NCBI GenBank assembly: GCA_963800975.1
Contig: CAWDDB010000002.1
Location: 165,284-229,283 of the forward strand
DNA: 64,000 nucleotides
Reading direction: 5' to 3'
Source of the DNA: JALYGY01 sp963800975
Lineage (GTDB): Bacteria; Actinomycetota; Rubrobacteria; Rubrobacterales; Rubrobacteraceae
This document shows positions 22,656 to 31,234 of this stretch, piece after piece (the stretch's first letter is position 1; every line of letters begins with the position of its first letter). Both the position numbers and the translations under genes were made by a program. The notes below the pieces were generated by a model. That model did no database searches. It had not been told where the DNA came from and was given only the letters and a program-made list of their open reading frames with translations.

Positions 22656-23195
22656 ATGAGGAAAGTAATGTTGATGGCCGCGGTCATGGCCATGGTGTTG
22701 GCCGCCGCCGCCCCGGCTTTCGCGCAGGCGAACGCCGTCGGTGGCAGCGTCCAGTACGTGGACTGCGACCAGATCCAGGCCGCTGCCACGGGTCAGTACA
22801 ACGTTGGCAACGACCAAGATCAGGCGGGTATCGCGCAGGAGCTCGGCGTCAGCCAGAACCAGGTTAGCGCGTGCCTCGACAGCATCGCTGCTGGCGAAGA
22901 CGTTAACATCAATGATGATGACGGCAGCGCTGCCGCGACCACCTACGCGAAGAAGAAGGACAAGAAGTCCTACGCTGCTCCGAAGAAGGCCAGCGTTGCC
23001 CCGAAGAAGGTCTACGCTGCTCCGAAACAGGAGGCCACTGCTACTGCAACCGTGAAGGCTGCTAGCAGCGCGGCTTCCGCTCCTGCGTCTGCCCCGGCCG
23101 AGCTCCCATCGACGGGTGGTCCTCCGGCGCTCGCGCTCGGCGCAGCTGTCCTGCTCTTGGCCGGCGGCCTGCTGGCGCGCAGGATCGTTCGGTAA
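22656..23195 (+). CDS. small LPxTG cell-wall-anchored protein
   Basis: 179 residues. Signal peptide MRKVMLMAAVMAMVLAAAAP with cleavage after AFA-QA. The mature part has a folded-looking region (YVDCDQIQAAATGQYNVGN, two Cys), a Lys/Ala/Pro repeat stalk (APKKASVAPKKVYAAPK) and the sorting signal LPSTGG, then a hydrophobic helix and RR end. A sortase should attach it to peptidoglycan. ATG 22656 has GGAGG 7 bases upstream; ATG 22650 is too close to it. Function unknown. Confidence 0.85.
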   Translation: MRKVMLMAAVMAMVLAAAAPAFAQANAVGGSVQYVDCDQIQAAATGQYNVGNDQDQAGIAQELGVSQNQVSACLDSIAAGEDVNINDDDGSAAATTYAKKKDKKSYAAPKKASVAPKKVYAAPKQEATATATVKAASSAASAPASAPAELPSTGGPPALALGAAVLLLAGGLLARRIVR

Positions 23196-23214
23196 GTAAA
23201 CAAGCAAGCGTCCG

Positions 23215-23246
23215 AGGAGGCGGGTCCCTTCGGGGGCCCGCCCTCC
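23215..23246 (+). terminator. intrinsic terminator-like hairpin after the LPxTG gene
   Basis: GGAGGCGGGTCCC and GGGGGCCCGCCCTCC pair around a TTC loop, followed by GTTTG. Strong GC stem 20 bases after the stop codon; the T tract is poor. Confidence 0.65.
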
Positions 23247-23300
23247 GTTTGCCTGCGCGTTCACCACGCGCGGCCACGTGAGGAAGTCTCAGGTGGCTCG

Positions 23301-24311
23301 TCAGCGCTCTGGCTTGTCGGCTCTTGATTTTGGGACCGGCGGCGCCTCCTCCCCGCGTTCGGAGAGGCGACTAAGCTCAGCGGCGTGCCGGCGGAGCGCC
23401 TTCCGCAGCTCGGGCGGACTCTTTACCGTGAACGCGCAGTCGAGACCCGCCAGCACGCGCGCCATCCACTCCAGGTCCGACGTCGAAGAGCGCATGAGCA
23501 CGCCCTCCGGCACCTCCCGCAGCGATGTGCCGATCGAGGGCATCTGCTGACGCGCCTCACCGATGCTCGTCTCGAGCAGCACCTCGACGGACCAACCGCT
23601 CCCACGCGTGGTCGCGATTGACTCGAGCACCAGATCCGGCGCGTCGAAGCCGGGTGGTCGTTCGAAGGTCTCGGGTCGCTTCGTTGCCTCCAGCACCCTG
23701 TCCAGCCTGAAGAGGCGTATGCCCTCCCTGAGGTGGCAGTAACCCACCGTGTACCAGTAACCCTCGTTGCGGATCACGGCGTAAGGATCGACCTCACGCT
23801 CGGTCTCCTCGGATAGGTAAGAACGGTAGCGTATCCTTACCCGCCGCCGTTCCCTGACGGCGCCCGTGAGGGTCACGGCGATCTCGCCCGACGGCAGCCG
23901 CGACGGAGCCGCGAACACGGGTATCACCGTCTCCTCGAAGACCCGCAAGCGCTCCCGCAGCGCATCGGGCATCACGCGCTCGAGCTTCGCCAGGGCGCCT
24001 TCTACGGCCGGTTCGGCCCCGGATAACCCGAGCCTGCGCGCCGAGAGCAGGCCCAGGGCCAGGGCGAGGGCCTCGTCGTCCGTGAACATCATCGGGGGGA
24101 TCTTGAACCCCGGCCTCAACGTGTAGGAGCCGTACCTGCCGCGCTCGGACTCCACGGGGACGCCCATCTCCCTCAGCATCCCCACGTAGCGCCGGACCGT
24201 GCGCTCGCCGACCTCGAGCCTCCTCGCGAGCTCGGGCCCGTCCATCCTCCCGCGCGCCTGCAACAGCTCTAGCATCGAGAGCAACCTGGTCGTCGGCCGG
24301 TAGCCGTACAT
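23301..24311 (-). CDS. WYL-domain transcriptional regulator (YafY/DeoR-type)
   Basis: 336 residues from the ATG at 24311 (MYGYRPTTRLLSMLELL). N-terminal HTH-11 (RMDGPELARRLEVGERTVRRYVGMLREMG), then the WYL domain (RVRIRYRSYL..YAVIRNEGYWYTVGYC) and the C-terminal WCX extension. An upstream in-frame start at 24359 would add 16 residues. WYL proteins sense nucleotides or DNA breaks and control stress or defence genes; no target is evident here. A short gene of unknown role diverges from it. Confidence 0.9.
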   Translation of the reverse strand: MYGYRPTTRLLSMLELLQARGRMDGPELARRLEVGERTVRRYVGMLREMGVPVESERGRYGSYTLRPGFKIPPMMFTDDEALALALGLLSARRLGLSGAEPAVEGALAKLERVMPDALRERLRVFEETVIPVFAAPSRLPSGEIAVTLTGAVRERRRVRIRYRSYLSEETEREVDPYAVIRNEGYWYTVGYCHLREGIRLFRLDRVLEATKRPETFERPPGFDAPDLVLESIATTRGSGWSVEVLLETSIGEARQQMPSIGTSLREVPEGVLMRSSTSDLEWMARVLAGLDCAFTVKSPPELRKALRRHAAELSRLSERGEEAPPVPKSRADKPER

Positions 24312-24407
24312 CCCCCGGAACCTCCAGAAAGTTAGAAGATCGCAGCCTTTCAGGAACAATTATGACCTGTTTTGCCGGTACTCTCACCGGGTAATCGAGC
24401 GAGGGAG

Positions 24408-24638
24408 ATGATCGCCGTGCACGGAGGATGGTCGGTCGAGTTCGTGAGGGACAGGAACGCCCAGAAGCTCAGAGATGCCGAGGAGCGGAGGCTGGTACGG
24501 CTGGTCTCGGGATCGCCCCAGAGGCCCAGTCTGCGGGCGCGGGCAGCCAGGCGGCTCTTCGGGTTCGCGGTCGCGCTGGAGCGGGAAGAGACCTGGCGCG
24601 CGGTGTGGGAGAGGCTGGAGGCGCCGCGCCACCCGTGA
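24408..24638 (+). CDS. small basic hypothetical protein
   Basis: 76 residues from ATG 24408, preceded by GAGGGAGATG. Arg-rich helical protein (EFVRDRNAQKLRDAEERRLVRLV, SLRARAARRLFGFAVALERE). No domain recognised. It diverges from the WYL regulator, so it may be a target of it; that is inference. A TTG at 24372 would add 12 residues. Confidence 0.55.
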   Translation: MIAVHGGWSVEFVRDRNAQKLRDAEERRLVRLVSGSPQRPSLRARAARRLFGFAVALEREETWRAVWERLEAPRHP

Positions 24639-24677
24639 GGACGCGGGCCGCGAGTCCCCGGTGTGGGCTTTGAGGTA

Positions 24678-25319
24678 TCAGTAGCCTATGCCAACGGTGG
24701 CCTCGACCGCGTCGGGGTCGTCGAGGCGACGTAGGATCGCGTCCGCCAGGTCGGCGCGCGAGATGGCATAGCCGCCCGGCACGTTGCGATTCAGGGCCAT
24801 GCGGTAGCGGCCGGTAAGCGGCTTGTCGGTTAGCCGCGGGGGCCGGAAGATCGTCCATTCCACCCCGCTGCGCCGCACCTGCTGCTCCATAAGGGTCATA
24901 TCCTCGTAAGACCCCTTGAAGACCATCCAGAGCAAGGGCCTGACCGCGAGCCTGTACAGGGCCGGGTCGCCCGGATCTTCCTCCGTCGCGACCGGCGCGG
25001 CGCTGATGGCGACGAAACGTCGCACGCCCGCCGCACGCATCGCCTGCAGGATACTCCCCGTGCCCGCGGAGCAGATGGTGGTCGCCGCGCGGTACGAACG
25101 CGCCCCGAGCGCCGAAACCGCGACGTCGGCGCCAGCCAACGCCGGCTGTATCTCCGCGGGCTCGAGCACATCGGCCTCAAGGACCCGGAGCCGGCCGTTG
25201 CGCGCCAGCAACCGTGCCTCGTCGCGCACCACCGCGGTCACCTCGTGGCCCGCTGCCAGGGCCTGCTCGACCGGGCGCCTCCCGGTGCCCCCCGTTGCCC
25301 CAAACACTACCAGCTTCAT
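24678..25319 (-). CDS. NAD(P)-binding NmrA/SDR-type protein
   Basis: 213 residues from the ATG at 25319. MKLVVFGATGGTGRRPVEQAL is an atypical-SDR Rossmann start (GATGGTG), with VSALGARSY, RRFVAISA and WTIFRPPRLTDKP as further family marks. Likely an NAD(P)H-sensing or reductase protein of unknown substrate. It is downstream of the SnoaL-like gene in the same direction. A similar but not identical gene lies at 30584-31234. Confidence 0.85.
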   Translation of the reverse strand: MKLVVFGATGGTGRRPVEQALAAGHEVTAVVRDEARLLARNGRLRVLEADVLEPAEIQPALAGADVAVSALGARSYRAATTICSAGTGSILQAMRAAGVRRFVAISAAPVATEEDPGDPALYRLAVRPLLWMVFKGSYEDMTLMEQQVRRSGVEWTIFRPPRLTDKPLTGRYRMALNRNVPGGYAISRADLADAILRRLDDPDAVEATVGIGY

Positions 25320-25330
25320 AGCTACAGACC

Positions 25331-25771
25331 TCAACGACCCGCGGACCGTGCGCCAGGAGAGGCGAACGCGCCGAGTTGCTCCCTCAGGCCCTGCACGTCG
25401 ATCTGCTGCCAGCGCTCCGCTATCTTTCCGTCAGCCACGCGCATGAAGCCGATCGCCGACCACGAAGCCGCCTTACCCGTCGCCGGGACATCCCCAAGAT
25501 CACCCCGGTGGGTGCCGTGAAACGTCAAACGGTACGACACCAGATCTCCCTCACCGACGAGGTCCTCCACCGTTGCACCGAAATCGGGGAAGGCCGTCCG
25601 GATCGACGCGAAAGCCCGCTTGAAGCCCCCGATGTCGGAAGACTGACCGGGCGGAGGGTTGTGGTCGAAGAAGCCGGCGTCCACGAACTCATCGACGCGG
25701 TCAGAGTCTCCAACGTTGATCACCTCCTCGACGAGACGCCTGAACAGGTCCTTGTTCGCTTCGACCGTCAT
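25331..25771 (-). CDS. ester cyclase / SnoaL-like protein
   Basis: 146 residues from the ATG at 25771 (MTVEANKDLFRRLVEEV), which has AGGAGG-type sequence upstream. NTF2-like fold with HNPPPGQSSDIGGFKRAF, FPDFGATVEDLV and the SnoaL-type end GKIAERWQQID. Members act on polyketide esters or unknown small molecules. It diverges from a TetR gene, with a dyad between them. Confidence 0.85.
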   Translation of the reverse strand: MTVEANKDLFRRLVEEVINVGDSDRVDEFVDAGFFDHNPPPGQSSDIGGFKRAFASIRTAFPDFGATVEDLVGEGDLVSYRLTFHGTHRGDLGDVPATGKAASWSAIGFMRVADGKIAERWQQIDVQGLREQLGAFASPGARSAGR

Positions 25772-25819
25772 CCCGAAGCCTCCTTTCAGGTATCCGCCCA
25801 CGAACCAATTTCCGCGGCG

Positions 25820-25837
25820 AGTGAGCACATACTCACT
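25820..25837. promoter_or_regulatory. candidate TetR operator between divergent genes
   Basis: AGTGAG (25820-25825) and CTCACT (25832-25837) form an inverted repeat with a 6-base centre. A related ACTCGCTCACT lies at 25863-25873. Sites of this kind between a TetR gene and its divergent neighbour are commonly the regulator's own operator. Confidence 0.55.
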
Positions 25838-25894
25838 GTGGTCATGGTATGGTAAGCGGGTACTCGCTCACTGTCAAGGGGAGGCACGAAAACG

Positions 25895-26500
25895 TTGGGG
25901 ACACGCGAGCGCATAGTCGGGGCGGCGGAGCGGGTGATGCGCGAGAGGGGGCTCGCGAGGAGCACGACCAGGGAGATCGCGCGCGAGGCCGGCTACTCGG
26001 AAGGTACGCTCTACAAGCACTTCCAGAGCAAGGAAGACCTTTTCCTCTCCGTGCTCGCGGAACGACTCCCCTCGTTGGTAGCCCTGTCCAAGGAACTGCC
26101 GGAGCGGGCCGGGAAGGGCACGGTGGAAGAGACGCTAGAGGAGGTGGCAAGGACGGCTCTCGCCTTCTACGCCGAGAGCGTGCCCGTGTTCGCTTCCATC
26201 TTCTCCGAGCCGAGCCTGCTGGCCCGCCACGGCGAAGAGATCAAGAGGAAGGGCGGGGGGCCGCAGAGGGCCAACGAGGCCGTGGCGGCGTACCTGCGCG
26301 GCGAACAAAGCCTCGGACGGGTGCGCGACACCGTCGACCCCGAGGCGTCGGCTGCGCTGCTGCTGGGGGCGTGCTTCCAGCGGGCCTTTCTCCGGCGTTT
26401 CCTGGCGGAGGACGACGTGCTGGACGAAGAGGAGCGCTTCGCGGAGTACGTCGTGCGATCCTTGATGTACGGGCTCCTCACCGACCGGGACGACAAGTGA
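25895..26500 (+). CDS. TetR-family transcriptional regulator
   Basis: 201 residues; TTG start. N-terminal HTH at residues 5-52 (IVGAAERVMRERG, STTREIAREAGYSEGTLYKHFQSKEDLF), with a diverged ligand-binding helical domain after it. It probably represses the divergent ester-cyclase operon through the AGTGAG/CTCACT dyad. Ligand unknown. Confidence 0.9.
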   Translation: MGTRERIVGAAERVMRERGLARSTTREIAREAGYSEGTLYKHFQSKEDLFLSVLAERLPSLVALSKELPERAGKGTVEETLEEVARTALAFYAESVPVFASIFSEPSLLARHGEEIKRKGGGPQRANEAVAAYLRGEQSLGRVRDTVDPEASAALLLGACFQRAFLRRFLAEDDVLDEEERFAEYVVRSLMYGLLTDRDDK

Positions 26501-26656
26501 AGAAAGGCAAGGAAAGGTCGCTCGTGCCTGCCCTGGCGGTTATGGTCGTTCTCGTCGACGAGGACCGGTGGTGAGAACCCTCGCGTGCGCTATCGATTTC
26601 GCGGTAACCCGTTCGTTCTATAAGTGTGGGAAGCAAACGACCTTCTGGAGGTCTCC

Positions 26657-26815
26657 ATGAGAAAGGTGATCTTCTAGGAGTTCGTTTCGCCGGACGGCGT
26701 CATCGACGCCCCGGGCGGCAGTGGGGAGACCGACCGCGGAGGCTGGTCTTTCCGGTTCGACCGAGGACCCGAGGGGGACAGGTGCGGGTGCCATCGCCGA
26801 CTGGCCGATCACTGC
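26657..26815 (+). pseudogene. remnant of a dihydrofolate-reductase-family (RibD-like) gene
   Basis: After a good GGAGG site the frame reads MRKVIF, then TAG, then EFVSPDGVIDAPGGSGE and GGWSFRFDRGPEGD. This matches the start of DHFR/RibD-like proteins, with Tyr replaced by a stop at codon 7. The match ends after about 45 codons, where the next gene begins on the other strand. The rest of the gene is missing. An intact relative is at 27418-28005. Confidence 0.65.
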
Positions 26816-27324
26816 TTCGCGCCGCGGGCGACGACTTCTTCGTACGCGGCTTGCAACTCGGCAGCGACCGGAGCGATTCCCGGTCCGGGATGACCGCCTG
26901 ACGGTGTGCCCACGTGCTCTTCGCGCAGCTCTGTTAGGAACCTCTCCCACATCTCTGGTCCCCCTTCTCCCAGCACCCGCGCGCGCACGCTCAATCTCTC
27001 GCTCACCGGGAGGTACTTGCTGCCCCAGATTCCAAGCTGGGCGAAAATCGGCACGAGATCGATGGCCTTCTCGGTGAGGCTGTAGATCGCCTTCTGCTTG
27101 TGGGTCGGATCTGGGGCCCTGGTCAACATACCCTCGGCGACCAACCTCCTCAGCCTATCTGCCAGGATATTCGAGGAGATGCCCTCCTCGGACCGCAAAA
27201 GCTCGCGGAAATGGCGTTTATTGCCGAACATCATGTCGCGCAGGATCAGCAGGCTCCACTTGTCGCCGAAAACCTCCAGCGAGAGGTTGATCGGGCACCC
27301 CGACCGATGATCTCTCTCCATCAA
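26809..27324 (-). CDS. HxlR-family transcriptional regulator
   Basis: 171 residues. CPINLSLEVFGDKWSLLILRDMM is the HxlR signature with its redox-type Cys, followed by the winged helix (FRELLRSEEGISSNILADRLRRLVAEG). The C-terminus is longer than usual (AAELQAAYEEVVARGAKQ). It diverges from a DHFR-like gene, with paired direct repeats between them, so it probably controls that gene and itself. Confidence 0.9.
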   Translation of the reverse strand: MMERDHRSGCPINLSLEVFGDKWSLLILRDMMFGNKRHFRELLRSEEGISSNILADRLRRLVAEGMLTRAPDPTHKQKAIYSLTEKAIDLVPIFAQLGIWGSKYLPVSERLSVRARVLGEGGPEMWERFLTELREEHVGTPSGGHPGPGIAPVAAELQAAYEEVVARGAKQ

Positions 27325-27338
27325 TAACCTCCGAAATA

Positions 27339-27390
27339 CCGGTTGCGAAATTGTACCAGTTGAAGTAACCTAGAACTGGTTGTGAAATGC
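27339..27390. promoter_or_regulatory. paired direct repeats, candidate HxlR operator
   Basis: CCGGTTGCGAAATTG (27339-27353) and CTGGTTGTGAAATGC (27376-27390) match at 12 of 15 positions, 37 bases apart, in the divergent promoter region. Between them lies TACCAGTTGAAGTAACCTAG, which holds a third GGTT-type half site on the other strand (ACCAGTT). Confidence 0.5.
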
Positions 27391-27417
27391 AATCAGAAGG
27401 GCGAAAGGGGCAGTCGA

Positions 27418-28005
27418 ATGAGCAAGGTTACCTCGAACATGTCCATGTCGCTGGACGGGTTTAGCGCCGGGCCGAACGTTAGCCTTGCGTCGCCCTTGGG
27501 CGATGGCGGCGAACGGCTCCATGACTGGATGTTCGGCGACGTGGCCGATAGCAGCCGGAAGGTCGTTGACGAATCGTTCGAGACAGCAGGGGCTATCGTG
27601 ATGGGCCGTCGGATGTTCGAAGTCGGTAAGCCGCACTGGGACCGTGACACTTTCTTTCGGCTTCCGGTTTTTGTACTCACTCATCGCGCTCGAGATACGC
27701 TAGCCGAGGAAAGAGGTAGCACGTTTACGTTCCTCACCGATGGCGTGGTAAACGCTCTTGCGCACGCAAAGGCGGCCGCAGGGGACAATGACGTTGTCGT
27801 TGAAGGTGGCCCGCGTACCGTGCAAGGTTTCATACGGGCGGGGCTTCTTGACGAGCTGCAGATCAACCTCGTACCGGTCCTGCTCCGCTCGGGCATCCGA
27901 TTGTTCAACCGCGGCGAAGAACCGGTCGGGCTGGAGCGCGTACGCGTGGTGGAGTCGTCAGATGGCGTTACGCACCTGACGTTCCGCGTCGTAAAGGCGA
28001 GCTGA
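27418..28005 (+). CDS. dihydrofolate reductase family protein (RibD C-terminal-like)
   Basis: 195 residues from ATG 27418. SNMSMSLDGFSAGPN, GAIVMGRRMFEVG, VFVLTHRARDTL and VVVEGGPRTVQGFIRAGLLDELQI are the family motifs. These proteins bind NADPH; most are uncharacterised reductases and not true folate enzymes. It is 1 base from the alpha/beta-hydrolase gene, so the two are co-transcribed. Confidence 0.88.
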   Translation: MSKVTSNMSMSLDGFSAGPNVSLASPLGDGGERLHDWMFGDVADSSRKVVDESFETAGAIVMGRRMFEVGKPHWDRDTFFRLPVFVLTHRARDTLAEERGSTFTFLTDGVVNALAHAKAAAGDNDVVVEGGPRTVQGFIRAGLLDELQINLVPVLLRSGIRLFNRGEEPVGLERVRVVESSDGVTHLTFRVVKAS

Positions 28006-28006
28006 C

Positions 28007-28906
28007 ATGGGGCGAGTAGAGCAACTCGTCCGGGCAAACGGGGCGGAACTCTGCGTCCAGACCTTCGGCGGTTCAGCCGACTCCCCCATCCTCCTCATCA
28101 TGGGAGGGGCATCCTCGATGGACTGGTGGGAGGACGGGTTCTGCGAGCGTCTGGCAGCCGGCTCCCGGTTCGTCATCCGCTACGACCACCGCGACACGGG
28201 CAGATCGGTCAGCTACGAGCCGGGTGCTGCGCCCTACTCCCTGCGCGACCTAGCAGAGGACGCCGTCGGCCTGCTCGACACCTTCGGCTTGGAGAGCGCC
28301 CATCTGGTGGGTATGTCGATGGGGGGGTGGATCGGCCAGCTCGTAGCGCTCGACCATCCCGATCGGGTCGCATCGCTCACGCTGATCTCTACGAGCCCTA
28401 CCGCTGGGCCAAGCGATCCCGACCTTCCCGAAATGTCGGAGAAGCTCCAAGCCTTTTTCGCGGAAGAGGCCTCTGAGCCCGACTGGTCAGATCGGGACGC
28501 CGTGATCGACTACATAGTCGAAGGCGAGCGTCCGTTTGCGGGCTCTCGACCCTTCGACGAGGCGGCCATACGTGAGATCGCAGCCAGCGCCTTCGATCGC
28601 ACGACCAGCCTCACCTCAAGCATTACCAACCATGCCGGCATCGACTCGGGAGATCGTTGGAGGGAGCGGCTCGGGGAGATAGATGTCCCGGCGCTCATAA
28701 TCCACGGAACCGAAGATCCACTTTTTCCCTACGGCAACGCACTCGCGCTGGAGAAGGAGATCCCGGACGCCCGGCTGCTACCGCTCGAGCGGGTGGGTCA
28801 CGAGACGCCCCCTCGGGCTCTATGGGACGTCGTAGTCCCCGCTATCCTGGAGCATACGTCCGACCCCCAAAGCCGACCACTACTGAGCCAAAGGAGGCCT
28901 AAGTGA
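28007..28906 (+). CDS. alpha/beta-hydrolase
   Basis: 299 residues. Nucleophile elbow GMSMGG (about residues 101-106), oxyanion strand LLIMGGASSMDWW, acid loop IIHGTEDPLFPYG and final VGHETP supply a Ser-Asp-His triad. The layout resembles haloalkane-dehalogenase-like or aclacinomycin-esterase-like hydrolases. It overlaps the following VOC gene by GTGA. Confidence 0.88.
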   Translation: MGRVEQLVRANGAELCVQTFGGSADSPILLIMGGASSMDWWEDGFCERLAAGSRFVIRYDHRDTGRSVSYEPGAAPYSLRDLAEDAVGLLDTFGLESAHLVGMSMGGWIGQLVALDHPDRVASLTLISTSPTAGPSDPDLPEMSEKLQAFFAEEASEPDWSDRDAVIDYIVEGERPFAGSRPFDEAAIREIAASAFDRTTSLTSSITNHAGIDSGDRWRERLGEIDVPALIIHGTEDPLFPYGNALALEKEIPDARLLPLERVGHETPPRALWDVVVPAILEHTSDPQSRPLLSQRRPK

Positions 28907-29298
28907 GCTTGAGCAGATACAGGGTGTCCGCGGGATTCGCGGTCTCGGATATGGAAAGGGCCAGAGAGTTCTACGAGGTGAAGCTCGGCCTTCCGGTGGG
29001 CACCGACACCGGCGATAACGTAGCGTACCGGTGCGGGGAGGGGACCGAGATCTACGTTTATCTCTCGCCGGATCACGCCGGCAAGTCCACGGCGACCCTG
29101 ACCGGATGGCACGTGGACGACGCCGAGACGGTCGTGGACGAGCTGACCGCGAGGGGCGTCGTCTTCGAGCGCTACGACGAGGGGCCGATCGTCACGGACG
29201 AGAAAGGCATCGCGACGTTCGAGGGTGGCGCGAAGGTCGCCTACTTCAGGGATCCTGACGGGAACACACACTCGGTCGCCCAGGCGCCGAGTTCGTGA
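28903..29298 (+). CDS. VOC-family (glyoxalase fold) protein
   Basis: 131 residues; GTG start overlapping the previous stop. SAGFAVSDMERAREFYEVKLGL and VAYFRDPDGNTHSVAQ are the two ends of the vicinal-oxygen-chelate module. Expected metal ligands are partly present (the Glu pair is unclear). Tandem with another VOC gene 37 bases on. Substrate unknown. Confidence 0.85.
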   Translation: MSLSRYRVSAGFAVSDMERAREFYEVKLGLPVGTDTGDNVAYRCGEGTEIYVYLSPDHAGKSTATLTGWHVDDAETVVDELTARGVVFERYDEGPIVTDEKGIATFEGGAKVAYFRDPDGNTHSVAQAPSS

Positions 29299-29334
29299 CA
29301 GAGTTCGGGACGTGGACGATGGAAGGAGACGGCA

Positions 29335-29709
29335 ATGCTGGAGAACTCTGAGGCGTTCGGCAGCTATTCGGTGGGCGATGTTTCGGAGGCCGGAAGGTTC
29401 TACGGCGAGACGCTAGGGCTGAGGGTATCCGAAGAGGACGAACCTATGAGCATGCTGGTGCTGCACATCGCGGGCGGACAGGACGTGATGGTCTACGCCA
29501 AACCGGACCACGTCCCTGCGGCGTTCACGGTCCTCAACTTCCCAGTCGAGGACATCGAAAGAACGGTAGACGAGTTGACCGAACGCGGAGTGCGCTTCGA
29601 GCGCTACGACGATACGGACGAGAGTGGCATCTTCCGCGGCGAGGGCCAGCCCATCGCGTGGTTCAAGGACCCTGCAGGTAACGTCCTCTCCGTGATCCAG
29701 CTCGATTGA
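29335..29709 (+). CDS. VOC-family protein, tandem paralogue
   Basis: 124 residues. FGSYSVGDVSEAGRFYGETLGL and AWFKDPAGNVLSVIQLD mark the VOC fold. ERYDDTDESGIFRGEGQPI is close to the matching part of the upstream gene, so the pair arose by duplication. AAGGAGAC precedes the ATG. Substrate unknown. Confidence 0.85.
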   Translation: MLENSEAFGSYSVGDVSEAGRFYGETLGLRVSEEDEPMSMLVLHIAGGQDVMVYAKPDHVPAAFTVLNFPVEDIERTVDELTERGVRFERYDDTDESGIFRGEGQPIAWFKDPAGNVLSVIQLD

Positions 29710-29725
29710 CCCGCGTACCGAGACC

Positions 29726-30568
29726 TCAAAGCCTGGAGGCTGGCGATCTGAGGGTGAAGACCGTGATCTCGGGCCTGCACAGGAAGCGGAGCCGGGCGTG
29801 GACGAATCCGAGGCCGCGGTTGACGTAGAGGAGCATGCCCCTCACGTAGTAGAGACCCCTCACGTACCGCCGCGAGAACGGAGGCAGCACCAGGCGCCTC
29901 AGGAGCGGGATCGTCACCTGGCCGCCGTGCGAGTGGCCCGAGAGCTGCAGGTCGAAGCGACCGGTCGCGCAGCTCACGTCGGCGAAGTCCGGCTCGTGGG
30001 CTAGCAGGATCGCCGCCCCCCCTTCGGGCAACTCCCGGAGCACGAGATCCAACCTGCACATCCCGAACATGACGTCGTCGATCCCCACGACGTGCAACGC
30101 CGCCTCTCCACGTCTCAGCGTGAGTACGCCGTTGATCAGCTCCTCGACGCCGCCCTCGCGGATGCAGCGGCGCACGAGCTTGACGTCCGTCAGGTAGTCG
30201 TGGTTCCCCAGGATGGCCACGCAGCCGTCGCGCGCCGAGAGGAGCCGCAGAGCCTCGATCAGACTCCCTTCGTCGAGATCCCTGGCCGAGTAGCTCGCGA
30301 AGTCGCCCGTTATTGCGACCAGGTCGGGGCGCTCGTCGTTGACCTTCTCGAAAACCCGGAGCAGGCGCTCGGGCTTCGACCAGTCGTCGAGGTGGAAGTC
30401 CCCTATCTGGGCTACCCTGTAGCCGTCGAACTCGGGCGCCAGCCGGGGCAGGATCAGCTCCACGCGCCTTACCTGCACCCAACGCGGCTCCACCTCCCGC
30501 GCGTAGAGCAGCCCGCAGGTCCCGAGTAGCGCCGCCGCGGCCACCCGCCTCGCGCCGCGGCCCTTCAA
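29726..30568 (-). CDS. metallophosphoesterase with an N-terminal membrane segment
   Basis: 280 residues. A short hydrophobic N-terminus (RRVAAAALLGTCGLLYAREV) is followed by the calcineurin-like motifs: AQIGDFHLDDW (D-x-H), ITGDFA (GD), GNHDYL (GNH-D/E), and LSGHSHGGQV (GHxH). The form is that of YkuE-like phosphoesterases at the membrane face, some of which act on lipid A precursors or cyclic nucleotides. It points toward the 30584 gene's 3' side with a 15-base gap. Confidence 0.9.
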   Translation of the reverse strand: MKGRGARRVAAAALLGTCGLLYAREVEPRWVQVRRVELILPRLAPEFDGYRVAQIGDFHLDDWSKPERLLRVFEKVNDERPDLVAITGDFASYSARDLDEGSLIEALRLLSARDGCVAILGNHDYLTDVKLVRRCIREGGVEELINGVLTLRRGEAALHVVGIDDVMFGMCRLDLVLRELPEGGAAILLAHEPDFADVSCATGRFDLQLSGHSHGGQVTIPLLRRLVLPPFSRRYVRGLYYVRGMLLYVNRGLGFVHARLRFLCRPEITVFTLRSPASRL

Positions 30569-30583
30569 GCTGGGCTTGATCTC

Positions 30584-31234
30584 CTAGACCCTCCGCAGCG
30601 CTTCCCGGATGGGGGCGTCGCCGGCCAGGATCTCGAACGTCTTGCCGTAGGTGCTCTCCATCTCGAGCGCCTCGGCGAAGGTACGGGCGACGTCCGCGCG
30701 GCTGATCTCGCCGCGCCTGCCCAGGGATTCGGAGGCCTCTATCCTGTCCGTCTCTTCCCCGTCGGTGAGCCTGCCTGGCCTGATGACGGTGTAGTCGAGC
30801 CCGCTCTCTTGCAGCCGCTCGTCGGCTCGGGCCTTGGCGCGCAGATACGGCCGCATCCCCTCGACGCCGCCCTCCGGATCGTCCGCGCCCATCGAGCTGA
30901 GCATCAGGTAGCGGCGCGCGCCGTTCTCCTCAGCCGCCTCGACAAGCTTCGCGGCGCCCCCGTAGTCCATCGTCTCCTTACGGGCTTCCCCGCTACCGGG
31001 CCCCGCCCCCGCGGCGAAGATCACCGCGTCGCACCCCCGCACGGCTGTTCCAACATCGCCTTCGATCCCGTCCTTCTCGAGGTCCACCAGCACGGGCTCC
31101 GCGCCGTCGGCCTCGACGTCGGACATCTGCTCTTCTTTGCGGACGAGCCCCCGCACCTCATGCCCGTCCTCCGTCAGCATCCGCACCAGCCGCCTCGCCG
31201 TCTGGCCGTGCGCCCCCGCTACGAGTACCTTCAT
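30584..31234 (-). CDS. NAD(P)-binding NmrA/SDR_a5-type protein
   Basis: 216 residues. MKVLVAGAHGQTARRLVRMLTEDGHEVRGLVR is a Rossmann start of the atypical GAxGxT type, followed by DAVIFAAGAGPGSG and the YxxxK-like YLRAKARADERL. It matches YwnB/YhfK-like stress proteins. Upstream of, and probably co-transcribed with, the metallophosphoesterase gene. Confidence 0.87.
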   Translation of the reverse strand: MKVLVAGAHGQTARRLVRMLTEDGHEVRGLVRKEEQMSDVEADGAEPVLVDLEKDGIEGDVGTAVRGCDAVIFAAGAGPGSGEARKETMDYGGAAKLVEAAEENGARRYLMLSSMGADDPEGGVEGMRPYLRAKARADERLQESGLDYTVIRPGRLTDGEETDRIEASESLGRRGEISRADVARTFAEALEMESTYGKTFEILAGDAPIREALRRV

